A stretch of DNA of 64,000 bases from Flavobacterium reichenbachii (GTDB lineage: Bacteria; Bacteroidota; Bacteroidia; Flavobacteriales; Flavobacteriaceae). Below are positions 27,398-36,863 of this stretch, one piece after another; the stretch's first letter is position 1; every line of letters starts with the position of its first letter. The DNA lies in assembly GCF_002217435.1 (NCBI RefSeq), contig NZ_MUHF01000021.1:133303-197302 (forward strand). Reading direction: 5' to 3'. The translations under genes were made by a program, and so were the position numbers. The notes below the pieces were generated by a model, which saw nothing but the letters and a program-made list of their open reading frames with translations, did not search any database and was not told the origin of the DNA.

Positions 27398-28342
27398 ATG
27401 TGTAGAGTTTATAATACAATTGGATGTCTGAATACTATACAATTCAAATTAGTCAAAAATGATATTGACGATTTTAATTCTTTAGATGAATTGATTTCTT
27501 TTAAGAAGAATTACGATAACAACGAACAAAAAATTATCTCAGATCATAATCTAATTATACAAGAAGAAAAAATATTTCTAGAAAATGAGATTTCTGAATT
27601 AGATATATTGATTCAGAAAAGAATAGCCGAGTTAAGAAAAAAATTAAGGGAAAATCTTGATCAGCTAAACCTCCAAATTGAAAATCTGCCAGAAACCAAT
27701 TCTAAAATTATTCCGACTATAAAGGAATATTGGACGAACCTTTTAATTTGTTTAAGATTTTGGTTCTTACAAATTATATCTTCATTCAGAATTACTTTAT
27801 TCAAATTTCAGGCAAAAAAATTACTTTCAAAAAAGAAAAAACGATTAAAATATATTTCTACAAATTTCCAAAATGCTGTATACAAAAGCAGTTTTAAAGA
27901 TTTAAAGAAATTTGAAATAAAAAAAGAAACTATCGAAAACTTAAATAATACAATCTATGGTGCTATTGGCGAGCAAAAAGTAGAAGACTTACTAAAAAAG
28001 CTGCCAGAAAATTATACCTTGATAAATGATTTTTGCTATACTTTTGAAAAACCCTTAAATCATAATGGTGATTATATAAAATCAATTCAAATTGACCATT
28101 TATTAATTTCTCCTTCGGGCATTTTCCTAATTGAAACAAAAAACTGGAGTACTCATTCAATAAATAATACAAATTTACGATCTCCCGTTCAGCAAATTCT
28201 TAGAACTAATTTTGCTTTGTTTAGAATATTAGCAGATAAAACCAGTAAATCAAGTTGGAATTTTGCCAGACAACATTGGGGTAATAGAAAGATCCCCATT
28301 AAGAATATTGTTGTTTTTACTAACAATGTCCCAAGAGAGTAA
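27398..28342 (+). CDS. NERD-domain protein, truncated by an in-frame stop
   Basis: 314 aa to the first stop. A charged coiled coil spans about 25-110. A hydrophobic stretch follows (about 117-140, LLICLRFWFLQIISS), then the nuclease-related NERD domain (about 185-314) with YGAIGEQKVEDLL, IQIDHLLISPSGIFLIETKNW and IKNIVVFTNN. D and E/K positions of the PD-(D/E)xK-like core (DHLL and ETKNW) are present. Translation stops at TAA 28340-28342, but the same frame continues for 50 sensible codons (see next feature). The domain may still fold. Role unknown; NERD proteins are suspected DNA-acting. Confidence 0.8.
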   Translation: MCRVYNTIGCLNTIQFKLVKNDIDDFNSLDELISFKKNYDNNEQKIISDHNLIIQEEKIFLENEISELDILIQKRIAELRKKLRENLDQLNLQIENLPETNSKIIPTIKEYWTNLLICLRFWFLQIISSFRITLFKFQAKKLLSKKKKRLKYISTNFQNAVYKSSFKDLKKFEIKKETIENLNNTIYGAIGEQKVEDLLKKLPENYTLINDFCYTFEKPLNHNGDYIKSIQIDHLLISPSGIFLIETKNWSTHSINNTNLRSPVQQILRTNFALFRILADKTSKSSWNFARQHWGNRKIPIKNIVVFTNNVPRE

Positions 28343-28495
28343 TTTCAATTTATAAAAATCGTGAGTTTAGAAGAATTACTGCCTTATGTACAATACTTTA
28401 CTCCGAGCTTTACAACAAATGAAACCCACATAATTACAGACTTTTTACTTAAACTTTCAGAACATCAGGAAATATCCTCCAGATTAAGAATCTAA
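28343..28495 (+). pseudogene. C-terminal remnant of the NERD-domain gene after an in-frame TAA
   Basis: Directly after the TAA at 28340-28342 the same frame reads FQFIKIVSLEELLPYVQYF and further to a TAA at 28493. This is the usual tail of flavobacterial NERD proteins. A single base change (for example CAA, GAA or AAA to TAA) explains the break. It has no start codon or ribosome site of its own. Confidence 0.75.
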
Positions 28496-28526
28496 ATATA
28501 TTCAAAAATCAGGTGTATTTTATTCG

Positions 28527-28534
28527 TAATTTTG
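28527..28534 (+). promoter_or_regulatory. -7 promoter element for the thioesterase gene
   Basis: TAATTTTG fits TAnnTTTG, 26 nt before the ATG at 28560. No TTTG box at the right spacing, so support is partial. Confidence 0.35.
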
Positions 28535-28559
28535 GTTTCAAATAAAATACAATAATAAA

Positions 28560-28997
28560 ATGGCATCATTTATAAAAGAACTCTCTTTTCGCTGGTCAGA
28601 TCTAGACCCCAATTTTCATGTTCGTCACAGTGCTTATTACGATTTTGGCGCGCAGCATCGTATCGAAATATTAGAACAATTGGGTTTAACATTAAAAGTA
28701 ATGCAGACACAAAGTTTTGGACCTGTATTGTTTAGAGAAGAATGTGTTTTTAGAAAAGAACTAAAACTATCGGATAAAATATTCATTCACACCAAAACTT
28801 CAAAAATGAAAGCCGATGCATCGCGCTGGTCAATCATTCACGAATTTAGAAAAGAAGACGATACACTGTGTGCCGTAATTACTGTTGACGGTGCCTGGAT
28901 GGATACCAAATTGCGAAAACTCGCTTCTCCAACTCCAGAAATTGCAATTGAAGCGTTGAGTATATTTCCTAAAAGTGATGATTTTGTCGGGCTTTAA
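28560..28997 (+). CDS. Hotdog-fold acyl-CoA thioesterase (4HBT type)
   Basis: 145 aa, typical length. The catalytic region FRWSDLDPNFHVRHSAYYDFG matches the 4-hydroxybenzoyl-CoA thioesterase/YbgC pattern (W-x-D-x-D-x-x-x-H-V) with the key Asp in SDLDPN. Later strands include GPVLFREECVFRKEL and ITVDGAWMD. It hydrolyses acyl-CoA thioesters in the cytosol; chain preference unknown. Transcribed alone, with a bidirectional terminator after it. Confidence 0.87.
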   Translation: MASFIKELSFRWSDLDPNFHVRHSAYYDFGAQHRIEILEQLGLTLKVMQTQSFGPVLFREECVFRKELKLSDKIFIHTKTSKMKADASRWSIIHEFRKEDDTLCAVITVDGAWMDTKLRKLASPTPEIAIEALSIFPKSDDFVGL

Positions 28998-29023
28998 ACT
29001 ATATCTTTCATCCTGAAACTATA

Positions 29024-29067
29024 AAAAAATCCAAAAACATAATTCTATATATGTTTTTGGATTTTTT
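29024..29067. terminator. Bidirectional terminator between convergent genes
   Basis: AAAAAATCCAAAAACAT (29024-29040) pairs with ATGTTTTTGGATTTTTT (29051-29067) across a 10-nt loop. A/T tracts flank both sides, serving the thioesterase gene (plus) and the pectate-lyase-like gene (minus). Confidence 0.8.
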
Positions 29068-29073
29068 ATTTGT

Positions 29074-32067
29074 TTACTCTGCTATAACTTTAAAATTGCT
29101 GTTGAAATTATCGCCGGAAATATTCAAAATATAAATCCCGGCTATTTTATGATTGGCAAGATGCATCACAAAAAGTCCATTTTCGTCTGATGCAATTTTT
29201 TCGGTAAGGATGATTTTACCTGTAATATCAATAAGACTAGCCGTTGCTGCAGAAAACGTGTGATTGGGTATAGTAATAAAAATCTGTTCTTTTACAGGAT
29301 TAGGATACACTTTACCAGTGTTGTTTTGACTGAATTTATCCGTACTCAAAAAATCCTGTGTATAAAGTGCTGTAACTTCTGCAGCGTTCAAAGGATAATT
29401 AAACAGTTGCAATTCATCAAATTGTCCTTTATAAGGCGCAGGAGCAGTTCCAGATGCCAGTTCAATTTCGCCAATATTACCAATTATTAAATCTGTAGGT
29501 TCAGAAATTCCTGTGACTGCCGTTTCATCAAGTTCCGCAGAAAGAGCTCCGTTAGTATAAATTCTGATTTTGTGCGCTATAAAATCTCGCATAACAACCA
29601 CATTTACCCAATCGTCTACAAAGTATTTGGCAGCCGCAGTTGTGACTTCTTTTTTAGTCACATCATCATCTATTGCAAATCGCAAAAGACCGCCTTTGAT
29701 TTCGATATTGTATCTTTTTCCTGTTGCACCTGTTGCGTTATTTTTTGTAAACGATCCTTTACACAAAACATAAATGCTAACTGCAGCCGAAGCTGGCAAT
29801 AAACCTGGCGCAGCCTTCATCCAAAATGATACGGTAAAAGAATTTTTGTCAAATAATAAATGATCCTGATTCGGAATACTGACCATTGGTTTATTATTTG
29901 GTGAAGTTGTAAAATCTATGGCTTTGTTTGCTTTTCCAGCTACTCTCACATTTACATTATCAAACGCAGTATCCAGAATTCCGTTATTTCCATAATTAGA
30001 AATATCGGTAATCTGCTCACCCTGAAGAGCCGATTCCTTAAAAGGCCAATATCCTGCAATCTCTGGTTTTATTGCACGAAAGCTCCATACATCGCCGGTT
30101 GCAGTTCCTTTTGCATTAGAAGCATCAATTCTCCAATAATAATTAATAGCAGAGCTCAATCCTGTAAGCTGGTACGATGGAGCCAAAACGTAAGCCGCAT
30201 CTGCCAATTTATTTAAGTGCAAAGGATCTGTGCTAAAATAAACAGAATAGATTAGCGTATTACTGCTGCCTGTCCATTTTAGCGTTAAATTACCATTTAC
30301 CAGTTCTACATTTGCAGATCCTGTAACAGGAGTTGGATTGGAAGTTTTAGAAGGAGCCGACGGAATTGGAGGCGTTGTCAATGAAGCTGTAGAATTATAA
30401 ACAGAAGATCCTGTGCTGTTTGCTGCTTTAACACGATAATAATAAAGAGTATTGGGACTTAATCCCGAATCATTATAACTCGTTACATTAGCTCCCAATG
30501 TACTGAGTATAGTAAAATCTGTTCCGTTAAGAGAACGTTCCACCACATAACTATCTTCGTTTACAGCATTATCTCCCCAGTTAACAGTTAAAGAACTTAC
30601 CGCAGGAACTTCCGTAGAAAGTACATTTGTAAAACTTATGTCTGAAGGTGGAATAATAAAATCGGGAGGAGTTTCATTTGTGAGTCCGTTAATATATACT
30701 TCGATATTCAGATAAGGAGAATGAGAGGAGCTTACTGCCAATGCATCAGCCAGATTTTTATTCAAGCCATTGGCATCTTCCCAAACATCCGGCATACCGT
30801 CATTGTCTGTATCTAAAGGAGCTGGCGCACCATATACATGACCAGCACCTCCATTAATAAAACCAAATTTATTGGTCAAATCGGTTTGTACATAAACATA
30901 CGATGCTGTTGTTCCCTTAGAAGCTAAATCGGAAATCATTAAGTTTTCTACCTGATCGCGTCTTGGATACGATGCTCCCGCACTTAAGACTATTTTATCG
31001 TATGCATCCTGAGCAGAAAGTGTGGTGTTTTTCATCGGATAATCATAAGGCACAGACAAAATTGTCGAAATATCTCCTGTCGGATATCCTGTTAAATCTG
31101 CTGGAACCAATGTTCCGTTTAGGATTCCGTCTTTATTATTATCAAAGTAATTTCCTGCTCCATACAAAGAGAAGTTGTCATTTCCTCTATTAAAAGGTGT
31201 CAAAACGGTACTGCTGGTATTTGGCCCGCCAATAAAATAATTGTTGATGATATTAACATCAGAACTTCCTGCAGAATCCCCGCCCATAATATATGCATCG
31301 CCAGATTCTGTATGTCCGTAAGTGTTCCCGTAATTGCCCCAGTTGTAAACCACGTTATTTACAAACTCATTAATTCCTTTAATTTTATTATTTCGTGTTT
31401 TATTACAGATGTATAAATTTCCAATCAAACTAATTTTACCGCCAGAAGGCTGTATCAATCCCCCGGCTGAATGATTATGACGGTGTAATCCCTGACCGAT
31501 TATACAATTCTGAATCGTAATATTATCAGGGCTTAATCCTTTATTATCCCAGTTTATAGAAAAAACCTCATCTGTGCCCCAAGTAAAAGTCATATGATCA
31601 AAAATCATATCTGTACCATTTGCCAATCCCGATGCATCCTGATTTTGAGCTGTTCCGCCGTAACGAATCCGAAGATATCGCGCTATTGTATTTGATGCGC
31701 CTGTAAAAGTCACTCTCGGACCTAAAAACACAATACCTTCTCCGGTTGCTGTTTGTCCGGCAATTGTCGTATTTGCTGACACTACAACTTGAGTTAGCAA
31801 ATTAACAATACCTCCTACTCTAAAAATCACAAACCGGCCCGGCTGGCTCACTGCATCCCGAAATGATCCTGGACCGCTGTCATTTAAATTGGTTACTAAA
31901 TAGATTTGTGGATTTGCAGCACCTCTTGCTCCTGTAGTAAATCTGCCAAAACCAGCTGCTTCCGGAAATGCTAATGTCTGGGCGTTCAAATCGCTGAATA
32001 CGGTAAATATTCCAGAAATCATCAAAATTTTAAGGATATGCTTATGCATAAATGTATTTCTTTTCAT
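29074..32067 (-). CDS. Secreted pectate lyase-like protein (PL1) with FN3, LamG and T9SS sorting domains
   Basis: 997 aa. Signal peptide to about residue 30 (SDLNAQ). Residues about 32-420 form a right-handed beta-helix typical of PL1 pectate lyases (FPEAAGFGRFTTGARGG-like start, TNLNDSGPGSFRDAV, IRYLRIRYG-like strand, FDHMTFTWGTDEVF). Two fibronectin type III domains follow (about 475-565 and 572-665), then a LamG/concanavalin domain (about 670-890). The last 80 residues are a T9SS type A sorting domain (VYPNPVKEQIFITI). It should be exported and attached at the surface to degrade pectin-like glycans. It stands alone, with no SusC/SusD pair adjacent. Confidence 0.9.
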   Translation of the reverse strand: MKRNTFMHKHILKILMISGIFTVFSDLNAQTLAFPEAAGFGRFTTGARGAANPQIYLVTNLNDSGPGSFRDAVSQPGRFVIFRVGGIVNLLTQVVVSANTTIAGQTATGEGIVFLGPRVTFTGASNTIARYLRIRYGGTAQNQDASGLANGTDMIFDHMTFTWGTDEVFSINWDNKGLSPDNITIQNCIIGQGLHRHNHSAGGLIQPSGGKISLIGNLYICNKTRNNKIKGINEFVNNVVYNWGNYGNTYGHTESGDAYIMGGDSAGSSDVNIINNYFIGGPNTSSTVLTPFNRGNDNFSLYGAGNYFDNNKDGILNGTLVPADLTGYPTGDISTILSVPYDYPMKNTTLSAQDAYDKIVLSAGASYPRRDQVENLMISDLASKGTTASYVYVQTDLTNKFGFINGGAGHVYGAPAPLDTDNDGMPDVWEDANGLNKNLADALAVSSSHSPYLNIEVYINGLTNETPPDFIIPPSDISFTNVLSTEVPAVSSLTVNWGDNAVNEDSYVVERSLNGTDFTILSTLGANVTSYNDSGLSPNTLYYYRVKAANSTGSSVYNSTASLTTPPIPSAPSKTSNPTPVTGSANVELVNGNLTLKWTGSSNTLIYSVYFSTDPLHLNKLADAAYVLAPSYQLTGLSSAINYYWRIDASNAKGTATGDVWSFRAIKPEIAGYWPFKESALQGEQITDISNYGNNGILDTAFDNVNVRVAGKANKAIDFTTSPNNKPMVSIPNQDHLLFDKNSFTVSFWMKAAPGLLPASAAVSIYVLCKGSFTKNNATGATGKRYNIEIKGGLLRFAIDDDVTKKEVTTAAAKYFVDDWVNVVVMRDFIAHKIRIYTNGALSAELDETAVTGISEPTDLIIGNIGEIELASGTAPAPYKGQFDELQLFNYPLNAAEVTALYTQDFLSTDKFSQNNTGKVYPNPVKEQIFITIPNHTFSAATASLIDITGKIILTEKIASDENGLFVMHLANHKIAGIYILNISGDNFNSNFKVIAE

Positions 32068-32247
32068 AAAAATGTGGTTATAGTTAGTTACAACCGAATT
32101 TAATGATAAGTTTAAAAGACACTATCCTGTCGCACCCTGCTTACATTACTAATTATCAATACCTTAATTCACCTTTACAAAGGTTTACTTCTTTAATTCT
32201 AATAAAATAAAAATTCTGTAAATTAGCTTTTTCAACATTAGAAAATT

Positions 32248-33084
32248 ATGACTGATTATTTAAAAGACTTTAGAATTGGTATTTTCATTACCATTATCGT
32301 GATTACTACGATTATTTTGGGAGCAATAACAGAAAAGGTCCTTAAATATTTTTTGTACCGAAAATTAACTGATAAAGAATACGATGCAACCGGATTTAAA
32401 TTTTTAAAGCATTTGGTTATTACCGTTATTTATATTTTAGGTTTTGCTTTTGCATTAATCCAGATTCCAGAATTTAAAATCATCGGGCATTCTTTTTTGG
32501 CCGGAGCCGGAGTAATTTCCTTAGTTGCAGGTTTAGCGTCTCAGCAAGCATTGAGTAATATTGTGAGCGGTATATTTTTGGTTATTTTCAAGCCTTTTAA
32601 AATCAATGATAAGATTACAATCAATAATTTTGTTGGAACCGTTGAAGATATAAATCTCCGTCAGGTGGTATTAAAAGATGCCGAGAACAACCGAATTATA
32701 ATTCCAAACTCCGTTATAAGCAATCAGATTATTGTAAACACCAATATGCATGATACAAAATGCTGTAAAATAATCGAAATTGGAATTGGATATGAATCTG
32801 ATATCGAAAAAGCATTAGAAATAATGAAAGATGAAATTGCCAGTCATCCCCTTTTTATAGACATCCGAACGCCAGAAAATAAAGCAGAAAATATCCCTGT
32901 AGTTACCGCAAGAGTTGTTGCTCTTGCAGATTCCAGCGTGACCTTAAAAGCGTGGGCCTGGGCAAAAAATTCTACAGATGGTTTTGTTATGTATTGTGAT
33001 CTGCTGCAAAGTATAAAAAAACGTTTTGACGATGCCGAAATTGATATTCCCTACCCGCAAAGAGTCATTACCTTAAAGAAATAA
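32248..33084 (+). CDS. MscS-family mechanosensitive channel
   Basis: 278 aa. Three membrane helices (about 10-30, 48-70, 78-110). The pore-lining third helix is Gly/Ala-rich (LAGAGVISLVAGLASQQALSNIVSG), and the beta domain follows with KPFKINDKITINNFVGTVEDINLRQV and IIPNSVISNQIIVN, the classic MscS signature. It opens under membrane tension at low osmolarity. Monocistronic by context. Confidence 0.93.
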   Translation: MTDYLKDFRIGIFITIIVITTIILGAITEKVLKYFLYRKLTDKEYDATGFKFLKHLVITVIYILGFAFALIQIPEFKIIGHSFLAGAGVISLVAGLASQQALSNIVSGIFLVIFKPFKINDKITINNFVGTVEDINLRQVVLKDAENNRIIIPNSVISNQIIVNTNMHDTKCCKIIEIGIGYESDIEKALEIMKDEIASHPLFIDIRTPENKAENIPVVTARVVALADSSVTLKAWAWAKNSTDGFVMYCDLLQSIKKRFDDAEIDIPYPQRVITLKK

Positions 33085-33261
33085 CGAAAATTAAATTCTT
33101 ACCTGAGAATATACCAGTAATAAAATGACTTTGAATATTGTTGCTGTAATGGCTTAATTTTAACCCAATAGCTTTTTTCTGATAAGTTTAAGAGTGTATT
33201 TTTTGGTTTTAAAAATGCATAGCGGTAAATTTATAATTCGTAATCTTAAAACTGCTTTAAA

Positions 33262-34254
33262 ATGAAAATCATAAAACTCCTAATACTTTTACTGCCGCTT
33301 TTTTGCCTTTCGCAAGAAGAAAAAATAAAGCAGCTAGATATTAATTTAACCAATTATGAATATCCTTTTCCTGTAAATTTTTTAGAATTGAACAATCAGC
33401 GTCAATCTCTTAAAATGGCTTACATGGATATTAAGCCGGATAACTACAACAATAAAAATATTATTTTACTGCACGGAAAAAACTTTAATGGAGCCTATTG
33501 GGAAAATACAATAAAAGCATTGACAAAAGAAGGTTTTCGTGTAATTGTTCCCGATCAGATTGGTTTTGGAAAATCATCAAAACCGGATAATTTTCAATAT
33601 ACTTTTCAACAGCTTGCCGAGAACACCAAAAAACTTTTAGATCATTTAGAAATTAAAAAAACAGCCGTTTTAGGACATTCTATGGGCGGAATGCTCGCTT
33701 CAAGGTTTGCGTTAATGTATCCTGAAAGTACAGAAAAATTAATTCTGGAAAACCCGATTGGCTTAGAAGACTGGAAATTAGTCGTTCCGTACAAACCTGT
33801 AGAATGGTGGTACGAATCTGAATTAAAACAAAACTATGAAGCCATCAAGAAATACCAAATGGAAAATTATTATGATGGAAAATGGAATGCAGATTTTCAA
33901 AAATGGGCAGAATTAGGCGCAGGATGGACTTCCGCAGCAGATTACAATAAAGTGGCCTGGAACTCAGCTTTGCTTTATGATATGATTTTTACACAGCCTG
34001 TTTTATACGAATTCAAAAACATTAAAAGTCCAACACTTTTAATTATTGGAACCAGAGATAAAACTGCTTTAGGCAAACCGTTAGTATCTGATGAGGTAAA
34101 AAAGAAAATGGGAAATTATGAAGCATTGGGCAAAAAAACTCAAAGCGCAATTCCAAATTCAAAATTAGCAGAAATTCCTAATACCGGACATTTACCGCAT
34201 ATTGAATCTTTTTATCACTTTATAAAACCATTAATTGAATTTTTGAAACAATAA
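33262..34254 (+). CDS. Secreted/periplasmic alpha/beta hydrolase
   Basis: 330 aa with a signal peptide (LLPLFCLSQ). The catalytic triad is visible: Ser140 in LGHSMGG, Asp266 in GTRDKTA, His310 in NTGHLPH. The oxyanion region IILLHGKNFNGAYW and the cap segment resemble epoxide hydrolase/esterase-like members of the superfamily. Substrate is unknown. The next gene begins 24 nt downstream, suggesting shared transcription. Confidence 0.88.
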   Translation: MKIIKLLILLLPLFCLSQEEKIKQLDINLTNYEYPFPVNFLELNNQRQSLKMAYMDIKPDNYNNKNIILLHGKNFNGAYWENTIKALTKEGFRVIVPDQIGFGKSSKPDNFQYTFQQLAENTKKLLDHLEIKKTAVLGHSMGGMLASRFALMYPESTEKLILENPIGLEDWKLVVPYKPVEWWYESELKQNYEAIKKYQMENYYDGKWNADFQKWAELGAGWTSAADYNKVAWNSALLYDMIFTQPVLYEFKNIKSPTLLIIGTRDKTALGKPLVSDEVKKKMGNYEALGKKTQSAIPNSKLAEIPNTGHLPHIESFYHFIKPLIEFLKQ

Positions 34255-34278
34255 ATAAAACCTTAAAAAACAAACAAG

Positions 34279-34668
34279 ATGTTTACAATAGATCAAATAA
34301 AAGAAGCACACGCTAAAGTAAAAACCGGCGCCGATTTTCCTAATTACATACAAGACTTAATTATTCTGGGCGTAAAAGGTTACGACACATTTGTACACGA
34401 CGGGCATGTTGAATATTACGGAGTAAACAATTACAGTGTTACGGCAGATGAAAAATACAACGAAATTAAAGTTGCCGATTTTCCCAACAAAGAGCTTTTT
34501 ATCGAGTTTCTTGTAAAACATCAGCACGGAGAAACGGATTATATTACTTTTTGCAATCATTGTGCACAATGCGGTATTGCAAAATGGCGTGTTGATATTC
34601 TAGAAATGACCTGTACTTATTTTGATAAATCACAAAACGAAATCCTGATCGAAAAGATTCCGGGTTAA
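34279..34668 (+). CDS. DUF1398 (YbcV-like) family protein
   Basis: 129 aa, cytosolic. The order IKEAHAKVKTGADFPNYIQDL, LGVKGYDTFVHDGHVEYYG and VKHQHGETDYITFCNHCA matches DUF1398 proteins such as E. coli YbcV. Conserved Cys and His residues (CNHCAQCG) could bind metal, but no function is established. Located between a hydrolase and a sulfurtransferase gene. Confidence 0.85.
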   Translation: MFTIDQIKEAHAKVKTGADFPNYIQDLIILGVKGYDTFVHDGHVEYYGVNNYSVTADEKYNEIKVADFPNKELFIEFLVKHQHGETDYITFCNHCAQCGIAKWRVDILEMTCTYFDKSQNEILIEKIPG

Positions 34669-34748
34669 TTTTTAAATGTAAAAAGCCATTTCCTGAAGTT
34701 TGAGATTAATAAAAAGAATTTTGTCCTGAGAAATATAACTTTCAAAAA

Positions 34749-35600
34749 ATGCCAGAAAAACTTTTACCACTTATAAATACCGAAGAATTACTTCAATTAC
34801 ATTCTTCCGATCTTATATTGATTGATGCCAGAGCGGGATTAAATGCCCGCGAAAACTATCAAAATGAACATTTAAAAAGTGCTCGTTATGTCGATTTGAA
34901 TCTGGATTTGGCAGCTGTAGAAAATCCGGCAGACGGAGGAAGACATCCGCTTCCTTCTTTCTCGAAATTTTCAGAAGTACTTTCTAAACTTGGCATTTCA
35001 CGTTCGAGTCGTGTAGTTATTTATGACGATAAAAATGGTTCAAATGCTGCAGCCCGATTTTGGTGGATGTTAAAAGCAGCTGAACATACAAAAGTTCAGG
35101 TTTTAAATGGAGGTCTGCAGGAAGCCATAAAAGCTAATTTTCCGGTAAGTTCTCAAATCGAAAGTTTTGAGACAACAGAAAAATATCCGATTTTAAACTG
35201 GAAATTGGGTTTAGCCGACATTGAAGAAGTTGAAAGTGCGCGAAAAAATGATAAAAACATTGTAATTGATGTTCGCGATAAAAATCGTTTTGACGGGCTT
35301 ACAGAACCTTTGGATTTAATAGCCGGACATATTCCGGGAGCAATAAATATTCCTTTTAGCGAAAATTTAGAGGAAAACGGTCTTTTTAAAGAATCATCTA
35401 TTTTAGCCGAAAAATATACTGCGATCTTAAGAGATACTCCATCACAAAATATAATTGTACATTGCGGCTCCGGCGTTACCGCCTGCCACACCTTATTAGC
35501 AATGGATCATGCCGGAATAGAAATTCCAAAACTTTATGTTGGTTCCTGGAGCGAATGGTCTCGAAATGAGCGCGAAATGGCAACAAAAGAAACAAATTAA
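34749..35600 (+). CDS. Sulfurtransferase, 3-mercaptopyruvate type (two rhodanese domains)
   Basis: 283 aa, two rhodanese domains in tandem. The N-terminal inactive one (about 10-130) opens DLILIDARAGLNARENYQ. The C-terminal active one (about 155-275) holds catalytic Cys239 in VHCGSGVTACH. The CGSGVTA loop is the mark of 3-mercaptopyruvate sulfurtransferases rather than thiosulfate enzymes (CRxGxT). It moves sulfane sulfur to an acceptor in the cytosol. Followed 19 nt later by the ABC-ATPase gene. Confidence 0.92.
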   Translation: MPEKLLPLINTEELLQLHSSDLILIDARAGLNARENYQNEHLKSARYVDLNLDLAAVENPADGGRHPLPSFSKFSEVLSKLGISRSSRVVIYDDKNGSNAAARFWWMLKAAEHTKVQVLNGGLQEAIKANFPVSSQIESFETTEKYPILNWKLGLADIEEVESARKNDKNIVIDVRDKNRFDGLTEPLDLIAGHIPGAINIPFSENLEENGLFKESSILAEKYTAILRDTPSQNIIVHCGSGVTACHTLLAMDHAGIEIPKLYVGSWSEWSRNEREMATKETN

Positions 35601-35618
35601 TTATTTTAAGATTTTATA

Positions 35619-36860
35619 ATGCAGCATTGGGATATACTTTTATCAAATCAGGTAAACAAGAAAAACTTTATAGACAACATACTTTCAGGCGAAGCAAAAG
35701 GAGAATTGGCCGTTTTTAATACCCTAAAAGGAATTTTATTCTCAGATATCGCAATCGAAAAATTCATAGAAAAAGAATACCAATACGACAGTGTCGAAGC
35801 TTCGCCAGAATCGCACCGCCAATTACGAACATTTTCTTCAGGCGAACGCAAAAAAGAATTTTTAAAATACTGCATCAGCCAAAAACCAGATTTTATCATT
35901 TTTGATAATCCTTTTGATCATTTAGATCAGGCTTCGAGGGTAATTTTAGCAGAATCGCTTAAAGATTTAACTCAGGATATTTCCATTATACAATTGGTCA
36001 GCCGTGTTACAGATGTACTTAATTTTGTTCCTAATAAGGCACAGATAAAAGACGACACATTTGAACTGCAGCCGATTTCAAAAACCGAAAACCATTTTAA
36101 AATTTTAAATACTTCAGAAATCCCTAAAGCTTTAGAAGAGCATTCTTTTCACGAAAGTGTATTAATAAAAATGGAAAATGTATCGGTAATTTATGAAGAA
36201 AGAAAAATTATAGACAACATTTCCTGGACGATTAAACAAGGGGAATTCTGGCAGCTAATCGGTCCAAACGGCTCTGGAAAAAGTACCATTTTATCACTGA
36301 TAACGGGTGATAATCCAAAAGGATTTGGACAGAATTTATTTTTATTCGGAAGAAAAAAAGGCACGGGAGAAAGCGTTTGGGATATCAAAAAGCAAATCGG
36401 AATCTTCACCACTTCAATGACCGATTTATTTCAGAAAAGCCATACTCTAGAACAAATGATCCTTTCGGGTTTCTTTGATTCTATCGGATTGTATATTGAG
36501 CCTACCACACATCAGAAACAAATTGTAACACAGTGGCTTGAAGTAATCGGAATGGCCGCATTAAGAAAAAAACGTTTTATAGATCTTTCTGTCGGCCAGC
36601 AGAGAATTGCGTTAATTGTGCGTGCTGTCTTAAAACATCCGCCATTATTAATTTTAGACGAGCCTGTAGAAGGTTTGGACGACGAAAATGTAGATTTGGT
36701 AATTCAGCTTATCAATACGATCAAACAAGAAACAAACGTCACTATTTTATATGTTTCGCATAGAATAGAATCTGGTCTTGCGCCTACTTCGGTTTTTGAA
36801 CTCGTGCCGGCGCCAACAGGATCAATCGGAAAAATAAATTACCATTCTGAATTAAATTAA
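35619..36860 (+). CDS. ModF-like tandem ABC ATPase with a degenerate first domain
   Basis: 413 aa, no membrane helices. The second ATPase domain is complete: Walker A GPNGSGKST (215-223), signature LSVGQQ, Walker B LLILDEP, and the H-loop VSHR. The first domain (1-150) has a signature FSSGER (72-77) and a Walker B-like FIIFDNP (92-98, Asn where Glu is usual) but no Walker A at its N-terminus. Similar ModF/PhrA proteins are soluble ATPases once linked to molybdate transport; no mod gene is nearby, so the role is open. The following lipoprotein gene starts 3 nt after the stop. Confidence 0.85.
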   Translation: MQHWDILLSNQVNKKNFIDNILSGEAKGELAVFNTLKGILFSDIAIEKFIEKEYQYDSVEASPESHRQLRTFSSGERKKEFLKYCISQKPDFIIFDNPFDHLDQASRVILAESLKDLTQDISIIQLVSRVTDVLNFVPNKAQIKDDTFELQPISKTENHFKILNTSEIPKALEEHSFHESVLIKMENVSVIYEERKIIDNISWTIKQGEFWQLIGPNGSGKSTILSLITGDNPKGFGQNLFLFGRKKGTGESVWDIKKQIGIFTTSMTDLFQKSHTLEQMILSGFFDSIGLYIEPTTHQKQIVTQWLEVIGMAALRKKRFIDLSVGQQRIALIVRAVLKHPPLLILDEPVEGLDDENVDLVIQLINTIKQETNVTILYVSHRIESGLAPTSVFELVPAPTGSIGKINYHSELN

Positions 36861-36863
36861 AAA

